NCBI GenBank assembly: GCA_023663915.1
Contig: JAMPGN010000013.1
Location: 1-34,497 of the forward strand
DNA from: Eubacterium sp.
GTDB lineage: Bacteria; Bacillota_A; Clostridia; Lachnospirales; Lachnospiraceae
DNA: 34,497 nt
Direction: 5' to 3'
In this document: piece after piece, positions 1 to 6,809 of the stretch
How the letters are laid out: each line of letters opens with the position of its first letter
Numbering within the stretch: the first letter of the stretch is position 1
Translations under genes and position numbers: made by a program
The notes under the pieces: model-generated
Seen by the model: only the letters and a program-made list of their open reading frames with translations
Told to the model about the DNA's origin: nothing
Databases searched by the model: none

Positions 1-167
1 AGAATTATTCTTTGCTTAAGAAAATTTTAGCACATTCTTTATATCATTGCAAGATGAACTTTATTAAATATATATTATTCGGGTTCCACCACTGATTTGG
101 AAGGCATCCGGACAATAGTATTTATCAGAGATCAGCAGGCAAAAACGTTAATACAACTAATAAAATA
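1..167. repeat. Direct repeat, copy 1 (left flank of toxin-antitoxin islet)
   Basis: This stretch recurs in the same orientation at 1367-1531. The first 77 bases of the two copies differ at only two positions (56 and 66). The remaining ~90 bases are clearly related but more diverged, with a net 2-base length difference. The repeat begins at the first base of the window, so it may extend further upstream. No intact gene lies in it. Near its end a short open frame (about 58-177) would encode a tail containing FIRDQQAKTLIQLIK, and the matching part of copy 2 encodes a similar tail. Confidence 0.85.
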
Positions 168-543
168 TGATGGATAGTGGTTTCACTGTATAAACGTAAT
201 AAGAAAATATAGCATAAGAATAGGAGGAGCTTTTTTGCTGGAATCCAATTTTTCTACTTACCAATCATTATAAATTTCAAAAAGTATGATGCCAGTTCAG
301 AACTTTTTCTCCATATATCGTCCATAATTCTTATATAGATATTGATTATTAATCGGCAGAATAAACCATCAATAAGAGGTTGGCAATTTGTTTAAGTAAT
401 GAAAATGGTTTTTGCAACTGTGAACTATTCTATCAGAATGAAAGACGGAAAGTATTGCGAGTTCGGTTGAATGATGGTTACAAATCAAACCAGATGTGCT
501 ATGATAATAATAGTAAAACAATGGGCGGAAGGAGAAAAGAAGC
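168..543. other. AT-rich gene-poor stretch upstream of the PIN gene
   Basis: No gene can be supported here. An AGGAGG at about 222-227 precedes a TTG-started frame of only 12 codons. An ATG at 399 opens 23 codons ending at 470, without a good ribosome binding site. The 11-mer atagcataaga occurs here (209-219) and again just before repeat copy 2 (1351-1361). A weak possible promoter (TTACAA at 478-483, TATGAT at 500-505) precedes the Shine-Dalgarno AAGGAG at 529-534 that belongs to the next gene. The stretch looks like decayed or transferred DNA. Confidence 0.5.
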
Positions 544-1020
544 ATCAGAAAAATAAAAATTTATCTGGATACTTCTGTTATAAGTTATCTGCAACAGGAA
601 GATGCTCCGGAGCGTATGGAAGAGACACTAAGCCTTTGGAAGCAGTTTGAAGTGGGAAAATATGATATTTATTTGTCCCAGGTAACGCTTGATGAAGTGG
701 GCGAATGCCAAGAGCCAAAGAAAACAGTGCTTTACGAATATCTGAGCAGAATCCAATATACAAAATTGGAAATTACAGATGAGGTTCTTCAGGTTGCTAA
801 CCAGATTGTAGAAATGGGTATCCTGTCACCTAAAAGTATAGATGACTGCCAGCATATAGCAACTGCTGTCGTGCATGGCTGTGATTGCATAATTTCTTGG
901 AATTTTAAGCATATTGTAAATATAAAAACAATTAAAGGTATCAGGGCAATTACACATCTTGAAAGTTATAAGGATATTGATATTATGAGTCCGTCTGTCT
1001 TATTGGGAGGTGAGGAATAA
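544..1020 (+). CDS. PIN-domain toxin-like protein, start codon ATC instead of ATG
   Basis: PIN-domain proteins are VapC-like nucleases, usually acting on RNA. The reading frame begins IRKIKIYLDTSVISYL, the usual start of this family, and includes the first metal-binding Asp (codon 568-570). Further conserved residues are the Glu in TLDEVGE, the Asp pair in SIDDCQHIATA and the ISWNFKHIVN motif, so the active site looks complete. AAGGAG at 529-534 sits 9 bases before ATC (544), exactly where an ATG would be expected. The first in-frame ATG is at 616 and would remove the first beta strand and catalytic Asp. Either a non-canonical start is used, a shortened protein is made, or the gene is a recent start-loss pseudogene. 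The stop overlaps the next gene by one base. The domain assignment is firm; expression is uncertain. Confidence 0.75.
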   Translation: MRKIKIYLDTSVISYLQQEDAPERMEETLSLWKQFEVGKYDIYLSQVTLDEVGECQEPKKTVLYEYLSRIQYTKLEITDEVLQVANQIVEMGILSPKSIDDCQHIATAVVHGCDCIISWNFKHIVNIKTIKGIRAITHLESYKDIDIMSPSVLLGGEE

Positions 1021-1199
1021 TGGCACATACATTGAAGATCAGTCCGAATTTTACGATTGAAGATATTCACAAAATCAGAGAATTTAATTATGAAAGGACA
1101 AAACATATGACTGTAGAGGAAAAACTACATTATTATAATACTCCGAGGACAGATGCGGAAGAACAGATAGAGAGACATAGATGCAATAGAAATAAGTAA
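1020..1199 (+). CDS. Small antitoxin-like protein (59 aa) paired with the PIN gene
   Basis: The ATG at 1020 shares its A with the TAA of the PIN gene (TAATG), and GGGAGGTGAGG just upstream serves as ribosome binding site, so the two are translationally coupled. The product starts MAHTLKISPNFTIEDIHKIR and contains NYERTKHMTVEEKLHYYN and a basic C-terminus. Small proteins with an IHKIREyNYExTKxMTxEE-type core are commonly encoded next to PIN genes in Clostridia and cyanobacteria and are taken as antitoxins. No DNA-binding fold can be recognised by eye. The toxin-first order is the reverse of classical vapBC. The antitoxin role is inferred from position and resemblance. Confidence 0.65.
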   Translation: MAHTLKISPNFTIEDIHKIREFNYERTKHMTVEEKLHYYNTPRTDAEEQIERHRCNRNK

Positions 1200-1366
1200 T
1201 TTTAATAGATTTTTTGAGCATGCTACTCCCATTCCTCTGATCGTTTTATGATTTAGTTGTAAGCAAGGAGTCATTGCAGAGATTACTCTGCATGGATACG
1301 GACTTCCTTCATTCCGGTGAAGTCCGGGACTGCAATGGCAGTCCGATAAGATAGCATAAGATTCTT
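1200..1366. other. Short intergenic segment with three consecutive hairpins
   Basis: No gene is seen. The segment contains three perfect inverted repeats in a row: TGCAGAG/CTCTGCA (1275-1281 and 1286-1292, 4-base loop), CGGACTTC/GAAGTCCG (1299-1306 and 1319-1326, 12-base loop), and GGACTGC/GCAGTCC (1327-1333 and 1338-1344, 4-base loop). The second and third stems abut with no spacer. There is no T-run after any of them, so they are not ordinary terminators. The segment ends immediately at repeat copy 2. Confidence 0.6.
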
Positions 1367-1531
1367 AGAATTATTCTTTGCTTAAGAAAATTTTAGCACA
1401 TTCTTTATATCATTGCAAGATAAACTTTATTGAATATATATTACCCATATCCACACTGGTCTGGGAGGCATCCAAGCAGTCATATTTATCAATGAACAGC
1501 AGGCAAAAACATTAATAAAACTAATAAAATA
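1367..1531. repeat. Direct repeat, copy 2 (right flank of toxin-antitoxin islet)
   Basis: This matches 1-167 in the same orientation, with only two differences in the first 77 bases and looser similarity after that. It lies between the hairpin cluster and the promoter region of flbD. TTGCAA at 1413-1418 followed 16 bases later by TATATA (1435-1440) is a possible weak promoter inside the conserved half; the same sequence is present in copy 1. In the diverged half, the frame ending at the TAG 1530-1532 encodes a tail containing FINEQQAKTLIKLIK, resembling the tail in copy 1. Confidence 0.85.
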
Positions 1532-1717
1532 GGACAAAATTTTTATGCAATCTGACCTTAAAAATATATAGAATTGGAAAATTTTTCGTGGAAACTATTT
1601 GCGTATTTTTTTTGCAGTTTTGTGAGATATATGATAGAATATATAAGTTCAAAGAAGTTACATAGAGATGATATACAACGGCAGAAAGATTCAAGCGTGG
1701 TCTGTACGGGGGTTCAT
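1532..1717. other. Promoter-bearing 5' region of flbD
   Basis: This is non-coding sequence between the repeat and flbD. An in-frame ATG at 1574 would add 48 residues to FlbD, but that extension is unlike the family and would run through the promoter at 1612-1640, so the segment is read as promoter plus leader of roughly 70 bases. Confidence 0.55.
1612..1640 (+). promoter_or_regulatory. Probable sigma-A promoter of the flbD-led operon
   Basis: TTGCAG (1612-1617) lies 17 bases before TAGAAT (1635-1640), and TGA directly before the -10 box makes it an extended -10 element (TATGATAGAAT). Transcription would begin near 1647, about 70 bases before the flbD ATG. It lies just inside the flagellar operon and downstream of the islet, so flbD and later genes need not depend on upstream transcription. 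Confidence 0.6.
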
Positions 1718-1903
1718 ATGATAGAGGTAACTAAGATTAATGGCGTGAAAATCCTCGTCAATCCGGATTTATTGGAGTTGGTGGAGGAGACGCCGGATAC
1801 TGTCCTGACATTCACAACGGGGCGGAAAATAATTGTAAAAGAAAGTAGACAAGAAGTGAAAAATTTAGTAAAATCGTATAGAAAGGATATTTTTGCAGAT
1901 TAG
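1718..1903 (+). CDS. flbD: FlbD/SwrD family flagellar protein
   Basis: This is a 61-residue protein starting MIEVTKINGVKILVNPDLLE, typical for the family, with the conserved TFTTGRKIIVKES core. FlbD-type proteins are encoded directly before motA in most Firmicute flagellar operons. The Bacillus subtilis counterpart SwrD raises flagellar power, apparently through the MotAB stator. The ATG at 1718 is chosen because it gives the family's usual length; the ATG at 1574 adds an unrelated hydrophobic stretch. Only GGGGG precedes the start as a weak ribosome binding site. It is followed after 20 bases by motA. In related operons flgE precedes this gene; here the toxin-antitoxin islet does. Confidence 0.85.
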   Translation: MIEVTKINGVKILVNPDLLELVEETPDTVLTFTTGRKIIVKESRQEVKNLVKSYRKDIFAD

Positions 1904-1923
1904 TGTAAAGCGGGTGAATACAG

Positions 1924-2724
1924 ATGGATATAGCTTCAATTATCGGCTTATTGGCATGTTTTGGATTGATGATATTCGGTATGGTGTTTGGCAAGAGTTT
2001 TTCAGCTGTGTTTAGCTTTCTCCATGCACCGTCGGCGCTTATTACATTTGGTGGCGCTTTTATGTGTATCCTTGCGAGTTATTCAATGTCTAACTTCGTA
2101 GCCGGACTTAAGAGTTTCACATTGATCTTCAAGGAATCGGTGATGAACGTCCCGGAGATCATTCAGAAGATCATTGATCTTTCCAATGTTGCGCGTAAGG
2201 AAGGGCTTCTTTCCCTGGAAGAGGCGGCGAGTGATATTGATGATGAATTTCTTAAGAAAGGCATTCTGCTTGTCGTAGACGGTACGGATCCGGAGCTTGT
2301 GCGTGCGATTATGGAGACGGAACTTGCCAGCGTTGAGGGCAGGCATAAAGACAAGATAGGTTTCTGGGAGAATGTAGGGGCGATGGGTCCTGCATGGGGT
2401 ATGATCGGAACTCTGATCGGTCTGATCCTGATGTTGAAGGATCTGTCAGATTTTGCATCGATCGGTCCTAACATGGCGACGGCGCTTGTAACTACGTTCT
2501 ATGGTTCGGTACTTGCCAACTGGATATGTTCGCCGGTAGCTACGAAGCTGAAGGGCAAGAACGATGAAGAAATGATGGTCAAAGAAATAGAGATAGAGGG
2601 TCTTTTGTCTATTCAGGCAGGTGAGAATCCGCGTGTTATTGAGGAGAAGCTGAAGTCCTTCCTCGCACCGGGTGAGCGTACATCCTCGAACGATGAAGAG
2701 GCCGGAGGTGAAGCAAATGGCTAA
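1924..2724 (+). CDS. motA: Flagellar motor stator protein MotA
   Basis: MotA and MotB form the ion-conducting stator around the flagellar basal body. The 266-residue protein has the MotA layout: two N-terminal membrane segments (about 4-20 and 34-50), a cytoplasmic loop containing EGLLSLEE and the charged region that contacts FliG, and two further membrane segments with GAMGPAWGMIGTLIGLI (about 152-176) and MATALVTTFYGSVLAN (about 183-200). The pore-side Pro and Thr/Ala positions in those motifs look normal. The C-terminus is acidic and overlaps motB by 8 bases, so the two are probably translationally coupled. Whether the stator uses protons or sodium is not obvious from sequence. Confidence 0.96.
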   Translation: MDIASIIGLLACFGLMIFGMVFGKSFSAVFSFLHAPSALITFGGAFMCILASYSMSNFVAGLKSFTLIFKESVMNVPEIIQKIIDLSNVARKEGLLSLEEAASDIDDEFLKKGILLVVDGTDPELVRAIMETELASVEGRHKDKIGFWENVGAMGPAWGMIGTLIGLILMLKDLSDFASIGPNMATALVTTFYGSVLANWICSPVATKLKGKNDEEMMVKEIEIEGLLSIQAGENPRVIEEKLKSFLAPGERTSSNDEEAGGEANG

Positions 2725-3523
2725 AAAGAAGCAGGAGGAGGCTCCTAAGGGTTCACCGGCGTGGATGGCGACATTTAGTGACTTGATGAATCTACTTCTT
2801 TGTTTCTTTGTGTTGCTTTTTGCGATGTCCACAATCGATGAGGCTAAGCAGGAGCAGATCGCGGCGTCTTTTAATCAGACGTTTTCCGTGTTTGATGCGG
2901 GTGCGTCGGCGATCGGGGATGGACAGCTGATCAGTAACGGCGTCAGCCAGCTGAACGAGCTGGATGATTATATCAACAGTACGGGTAAGATGGATAACGG
3001 CGAGATTGTCGATGATGATGTTGCGAAAGCGCAGGAACGGCTGGAAGAGGCACAGACGGAAGAATCCGAGGAACTTGCCGAGAAGATTGAGGAAGCAATC
3101 AGTGAGAAGGATATGGACAGTGATATCGATGTCGAGTTTACTTCCCAGTATGTGCAGTTGACATTGAAAGGCGCAATATTGTTTGACTCGGGAAGTACGC
3201 TGCTCAAGGAGGAGGCGAAGCCGGTGCTCGATCAGGTCGGTGCGATTCTGGAGCGGTATGCCGAGGGAACAATAGAGATAGAGGGCCATACGGACAATGT
3301 TCCCATGTCGGGAGCGAAATATTCTAATAATAATGAGCTTAGTTCGGGCAGGGCTTTGTCAGTATTTGATTATCTGATGTCAGTTACCAGTCTCGATCCG
3401 GCAGATGTCAAACATTCGGGCAGGGGCGAGTATTTACCAGTTGCAGACAATTCCACGGCGGAGGGCAGAACCAGAAACCGAAGGGTCGAGATTAAGATCT
3501 ATAATTCATTGAGTTCGTACTAA
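2717..3523 (+). CDS. motB: Flagellar motor stator protein MotB
   Basis: MotB anchors the stator to peptidoglycan and carries the ion-binding Asp. The 268-residue product has a basic N-terminus, one membrane helix (about 20-40) with the essential Asp at residue 22 in TFSDLMNLL, a long acidic periplasmic linker (about 60-140), and an OmpA-like peptidoglycan-binding domain (about 150-265) with FDSGS, IEGHTDN and GRTRNRRVEI. The ATG at 2717 is preferred over an in-frame ATG at 2672 because GGAGGTG lies 6 bases upstream and the shorter form begins MAKKKQEEAPKGSPAWMATFSDL, as in the family. It overlaps motA. Confidence 0.96.
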   Translation: MAKKKQEEAPKGSPAWMATFSDLMNLLLCFFVLLFAMSTIDEAKQEQIAASFNQTFSVFDAGASAIGDGQLISNGVSQLNELDDYINSTGKMDNGEIVDDDVAKAQERLEEAQTEESEELAEKIEEAISEKDMDSDIDVEFTSQYVQLTLKGAILFDSGSTLLKEEAKPVLDQVGAILERYAEGTIEIEGHTDNVPMSGAKYSNNNELSSGRALSVFDYLMSVTSLDPADVKHSGRGEYLPVADNSTAEGRTRNRRVEIKIYNSLSSY

Positions 3524-3608
3524 AGCGGCAATTTTAGTATATCATTGGTTGTTTCGCATAAAGTATCATGGCGGAATGCAGAATGTGTGTAAAGGAGAGG
3601 GAACAGTC

Positions 3609-4151
3609 ATGAAGAAGAATTTGATTTCTATTGTTATACTGGCGCTCTTGATCGTCAATATTGTATTGACGGCAATCATGATGTTCAGTGTGACGAGCAC
3701 TTCCAGAAAGACCGCAGCGTTGGTGGATAACATTTCGACGGCGCTCAATTTGGAGTTGGAGGCAAACGGAAATGGGGAAGATACGCAGGCGGCAGCGGTT
3801 CCGATGTCTGATATCGCAACATATGATATTTCGGAGAAAATGACAATACCGCTTAGAATAGAGAAAGATGCCGAGGGTAATGACGGCGATCCGCATTTCT
3901 TTATCGCATCCGTTACACTGTCCATGAACACTAAGGATAAAGGTTATAAGACTTACGGCAGTGAAGAGGAGATGGCGGCAAGGGAAAGCCTGATCAAGAG
4001 TGAAATTAATGATATTGTCGGCAGGTACACGGTAGACGAAGCGAGAAACAACCAGGATCAGATCAGAACAGAAATACTTGAGAGGATTCAGACAATGTTT
4101 GATTCCGAGTTTATCTTTAATGTGGCGTTTAGTGACATCATGATTCAATAA
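3609..4151 (+). CDS. fliL: Flagellar basal body-associated protein FliL
   Basis: FliL is a single-pass membrane protein that associates with the stator and supports torque. The 180-residue product has a basic start, one hydrophobic helix (about 5-27), and a C-terminal domain (about 70-180) with the FliL-type end DSEFIFNVAFSDIMIQ. The ATG at 3609 was chosen because AAAGGAGAGG (3591-3600) precedes it and it gives a clean N-terminal membrane anchor. An upstream in-frame ATG at 3549 would put 20 extra residues before that anchor. It sits between motB and fliM, the standard order in Clostridia. Confidence 0.88.
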   Translation: MKKNLISIVILALLIVNIVLTAIMMFSVTSTSRKTAALVDNISTALNLELEANGNGEDTQAAAVPMSDIATYDISEKMTIPLRIEKDAEGNDGDPHFFIASVTLSMNTKDKGYKTYGSEEEMAARESLIKSEINDIVGRYTVDEARNNQDQIRTEILERIQTMFDSEFIFNVAFSDIMIQ

Positions 4152-4184
4152 TTCCTTAAATAGTGCCACAGGAGGTGAACTTTC

Positions 4185-5165
4185 GTGGGAGAGGTACTAT
4201 CTCAAAATGAGATTGATAATCTGCTTGCCGCGTTAAGCAGCGGTGAAATAGATGCAGAGGATATGAGTGACGCCAACGATAAGCAGGTGAAGAACTATGA
4301 CTTTAAACGTCCTACCAAGTTCTCGAAAGAGCATCTGCGGACATTGGAGATCATATATGAGCATTATGGGCGGTTGTTATCTACCAGCCTTCCAATATAC
4401 CTTAGAAAAAACATACAGATTTCCGTGGCAAGTTCCGAGACGGTAATTTATTCGGAGTTTACCAATGCACTATCGAATCCGGTCATTCTGGGAATTGTGA
4501 ATTTTCAGCCGCTTAGCGGTACAATTATCATAGAGCTGGCAACACAGCTTGGATATGCGATGATAGACAGAATGCTGGGCGGCAGTGGGGAGCCGCTTGA
4601 TAAGAGCAGGGATTTTACAGAGATTGAGATGACAATCATAGAGAAAATGATGGTAGTGTGCATGCAGCTCATGCGCGAACCGTGGAAGAATGTGGTAGAT
4701 ATCAATCCCATGATGGAGAGGATTGAGACGAATTCCCAGTTTGCCCAGGTCATAGCGCCGAATGATATGATTGCAATCGTTACGCTGAATGTGAAGATCG
4801 GCGAAGTAGAAGGATTCATGAATATATGTCTTCCATTCTTTACACTGGAATCTGTTATGGATAAACTGAATACGAAGTTCTGGTATGCTAACATGCAGGA
4901 GCAGAAGGAGGAGAACTTCGAGGAATATATTGAAGCATTAATTAAGAGAGTAGATGTTCCGGTCAAGGCGGTGCTTGGCAAGACAAATGTTTCGGTCAAC
5001 GATTTTGTCAATCTGCAGGTCGGAGATATCATACGGTTAGATACCGATATAGAAGAAGACTTGAAAGTATATGTCGGTAATATCAAGAAATTTACTGCAT
5101 TACCGGGTTCCAGCAAAGATAAATATGCTGTGCGGGTAACGTCGGTAATTAGAGAGGAGGAGTAG
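4185..5165 (+). CDS. fliM: Flagellar motor switch protein FliM
   Basis: FliM is a C-ring component that binds phosphorylated CheY and sets rotation direction. The GTG start is supported by AGGAGGTGA at 4170-4178. The N-terminal peptide VLSQNEIDNLLAAL is the CheY-P binding segment. The middle CheC-like domain (about 50-235) includes YGRLLSTSLPIYLR and IIELATQLGYAMIDRMLGG. The C-terminal SpoA domain (about 250-326) interacts with FliG and FliY. The length of 326 residues is normal. Its last codons contain GAGGAGGAG, which serves as ribosome binding site for fliY four bases later. Confidence 0.97.
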   Translation: MGEVLSQNEIDNLLAALSSGEIDAEDMSDANDKQVKNYDFKRPTKFSKEHLRTLEIIYEHYGRLLSTSLPIYLRKNIQISVASSETVIYSEFTNALSNPVILGIVNFQPLSGTIIIELATQLGYAMIDRMLGGSGEPLDKSRDFTEIEMTIIEKMMVVCMQLMREPWKNVVDINPMMERIETNSQFAQVIAPNDMIAIVTLNVKIGEVEGFMNICLPFFTLESVMDKLNTKFWYANMQEQKEENFEEYIEALIKRVDVPVKAVLGKTNVSVNDFVNLQVGDIIRLDTDIEEDLKVYVGNIKKFTALPGSSKDKYAVRVTSVIREEE

Positions 5166-5169
5166 AGGC

Positions 5170-6426
5170 ATGGACGGAATGTTATCACAGGACGAAATAA
5201 ATGCACTCCTGAGCGGTATGGATACAGCAAGTGCACCGGCAGAGCCGGCGGCATCCGAAACGCCGGCTGCGCCAGCGGCATCTCCCGCACCTGTGCCTTC
5301 AAATGATGCCGAACTGGATGATTCGGTCTTATCGGAAATAGAGAAGGATGCAATTGGTGAGGTTGCCAATATCAGCATGGGTTCCTCGGCAACAACCCTG
5401 TATTCGCTCGTTAACCGCAAGGTCAATATCACAACTCCGGTTGTTACATTGGCAAGATGGGAGAGCGTATTAAGGGATTATGAAAAGCCATGTGTATTTA
5501 TTCAGATTCGATATACGGTGGGTCTGGACGGTTCTAACATTCTTGTATTAAAAGAGCATGATGTGAAAGTTATCACTGATCTTATGATGGGCGGTGATGG
5601 AAGCAATACCGATGGAGAGCTGGGAGAACTGCATTTAAGTGCGATTTCGGAGGCAATGAACCAGATGATGGGTTCCTCGGCGACATCTCTCTCGACCATG
5701 CTTGGCAAGATGATCGATATCAGCCCGCCGGAGGCAAGTTTAGTTGATTTGACAGCCTTTAAATCCGGTGGTGATATAGCTCCTTTTCTGGCGAAGGATT
5801 TTGTCAAGGTCGCGTTCCGTATGCAGATTGATGATTTGGTGGATTCCACAATCATGCAGCTATACCCTATAGATTTTGCGAAAGATTTGTGCGATATTTT
5901 CTTAAAGAATCAATTAGGTGATGAACCAGAGCCTGCGCCTGCACCGCAGATGGCAGCAGCGCCAACGCCTGCACCACAGATGACGGCATCTGCACCGCAG
6001 ATGGCAGCGCCCCAGATGGATATGAGCCAGATGGGGATGGGAATGGGGATGCCCCAGATGCAGGGAATGCAGATGATGCCGCAGATGCAAATGATGCCAC
6101 AAATGCAGATGATGCCGCAGATGCAGCCTAATATGAATATACAGCCTGCACAGTTCCAGAGTTTCTCCAATAATTATAATCCGGCACAGGTAGAGGAGAA
6201 CATCGGATTGATCAAAGATGTGCCGTTGGAAGTTACGGTAGAACTTGGGAGGACATCCAAATCGATTGCGGACATTCTGGATTTTTCGCCGGGTACGATC
6301 ATAGAACTTGATAAGATTGCCGGTGAGCCGATTGATGTGCTGGTTAATGGCAAGTTTGTTGCAAAAGGTGAAGTGGTTGTAATTGAAGAAAGTTTTGGCG
6401 TTCGTGTAACTGAAATTATTAAATAA
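5170..6426 (+). CDS. fliY: Flagellar motor switch phosphatase FliY
   Basis: In Firmicutes FliY replaces FliN in the C-ring and also dephosphorylates CheY-P. The 418-residue protein has a FliM-like CheY-binding peptide (MLSQDEINALLSGM), a Pro/Ala linker (21-48), a CheC-type phosphatase domain with both active-site signatures intact (E64/N67 in GEVANISMG and E161/N164 in SEAMNQMMG), and a C-terminal FliN/SpoA domain (about 345-418, VPLEVTVELGRT). Between the last two lies an unusual Met/Gln/Pro/Ala-rich linker (about 255-325) containing iterated MMPQMQ units. It is followed 20 bases later by cheY, its likely substrate. Confidence 0.95.
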   Translation: MDGMLSQDEINALLSGMDTASAPAEPAASETPAAPAASPAPVPSNDAELDDSVLSEIEKDAIGEVANISMGSSATTLYSLVNRKVNITTPVVTLARWESVLRDYEKPCVFIQIRYTVGLDGSNILVLKEHDVKVITDLMMGGDGSNTDGELGELHLSAISEAMNQMMGSSATSLSTMLGKMIDISPPEASLVDLTAFKSGGDIAPFLAKDFVKVAFRMQIDDLVDSTIMQLYPIDFAKDLCDIFLKNQLGDEPEPAPAPQMAAAPTPAPQMTASAPQMAAPQMDMSQMGMGMGMPQMQGMQMMPQMQMMPQMQMMPQMQPNMNIQPAQFQSFSNNYNPAQVEENIGLIKDVPLEVTVELGRTSKSIADILDFSPGTIIELDKIAGEPIDVLVNGKFVAKGEVVVIEESFGVRVTEIIK

Positions 6427-6446
6427 AATGTGATAGGAGAAGAAAG

Positions 6447-6809
6447 ATGGCAAAGAATATTTTAATATGTGATGATGCAGCATTCATGCGTATGATGATC
6501 AAGGATATCCTGACTAAGAACGGGTATACCGTAGCCGGAGAAGCCGAGAACGGCGCCAAGGCTGTTGAAAAGTATAATGAACTGAAGCCGGATCTTGTAT
6601 TGATGGATATCACGATGCCTGAGATGGATGGAATCCAGGCGTTAAAGAAGATCAAAGAGTCCGATCCCGGCGCAATGGTTATTATGTGTTCGGCAATGGG
6701 TCAGCAGGCAATGGTTATCGAATCTATCCAGTCGGGAGCCAAAGACTTTATTGTGAAGCCTTTCCAGGCGGATCGTGTATTAGAGGCTGTCAAAAAGGTA
6801 GTGGGATAA
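6447..6809 (+). CDS. cheY: Chemotaxis response regulator CheY
   Basis: This is a single receiver domain of 120 residues with no output domain. CheA phosphorylates it, and the phospho-form binds FliM/FliY at the motor. All key residues are present: D9/D10 (ICDDAAF), the phospho-acceptor D54 (LVLMDITMPEMDG), S82 and K104 (FIVKPF). The TAGGAGA upstream provides the ribosome binding site. Its stop codon overlaps the fliO start (TAATG). Its position between fliY and fliO is typical of Clostridia and Bacilli. Confidence 0.97.
   Translation: MAKNILICDDAAFMRMMIKDILTKNGYTVAGEAENGAKAVEKYNELKPDLVLMDITMPEMDGIQALKKIKESDPGAMVIMCSAMGQQAMVIESIQSGAKDFIVKPFQADRVLEAVKKVVG

Noticed and set aside
399..470. 23-codon open frame upstream of the PIN gene as an antitoxin
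   Set aside because: No Shine-Dalgarno sequence and no resemblance to known antitoxins; the downstream 59-codon gene is a far better partner.
1275..1344. Hairpin cluster as a transcription terminator
   Set aside because: None of the stems is followed by a T-run; they are better treated as structured DNA or RNA of unknown role.
1..1531. Insertion sequence or composite transposon
   Set aside because: No transposase, terminal inverted repeats or short target duplication could be found; the flanking repeats are direct and about 165 bases long.
1574..1717. N-terminal extension of FlbD from the ATG at 1574
   Set aside because: It adds a hydrophobic stretch absent from the family, lacks a ribosome binding site, and runs through a good promoter at 1612-1640. 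The ATG at 1718 gives the standard FlbD length.
2672..2716. Upstream in-frame ATG for motB
   Set aside because: The ATG at 2717 has GGAGGTG at proper distance and gives the family N-terminus; the upstream start lies deep in motA.
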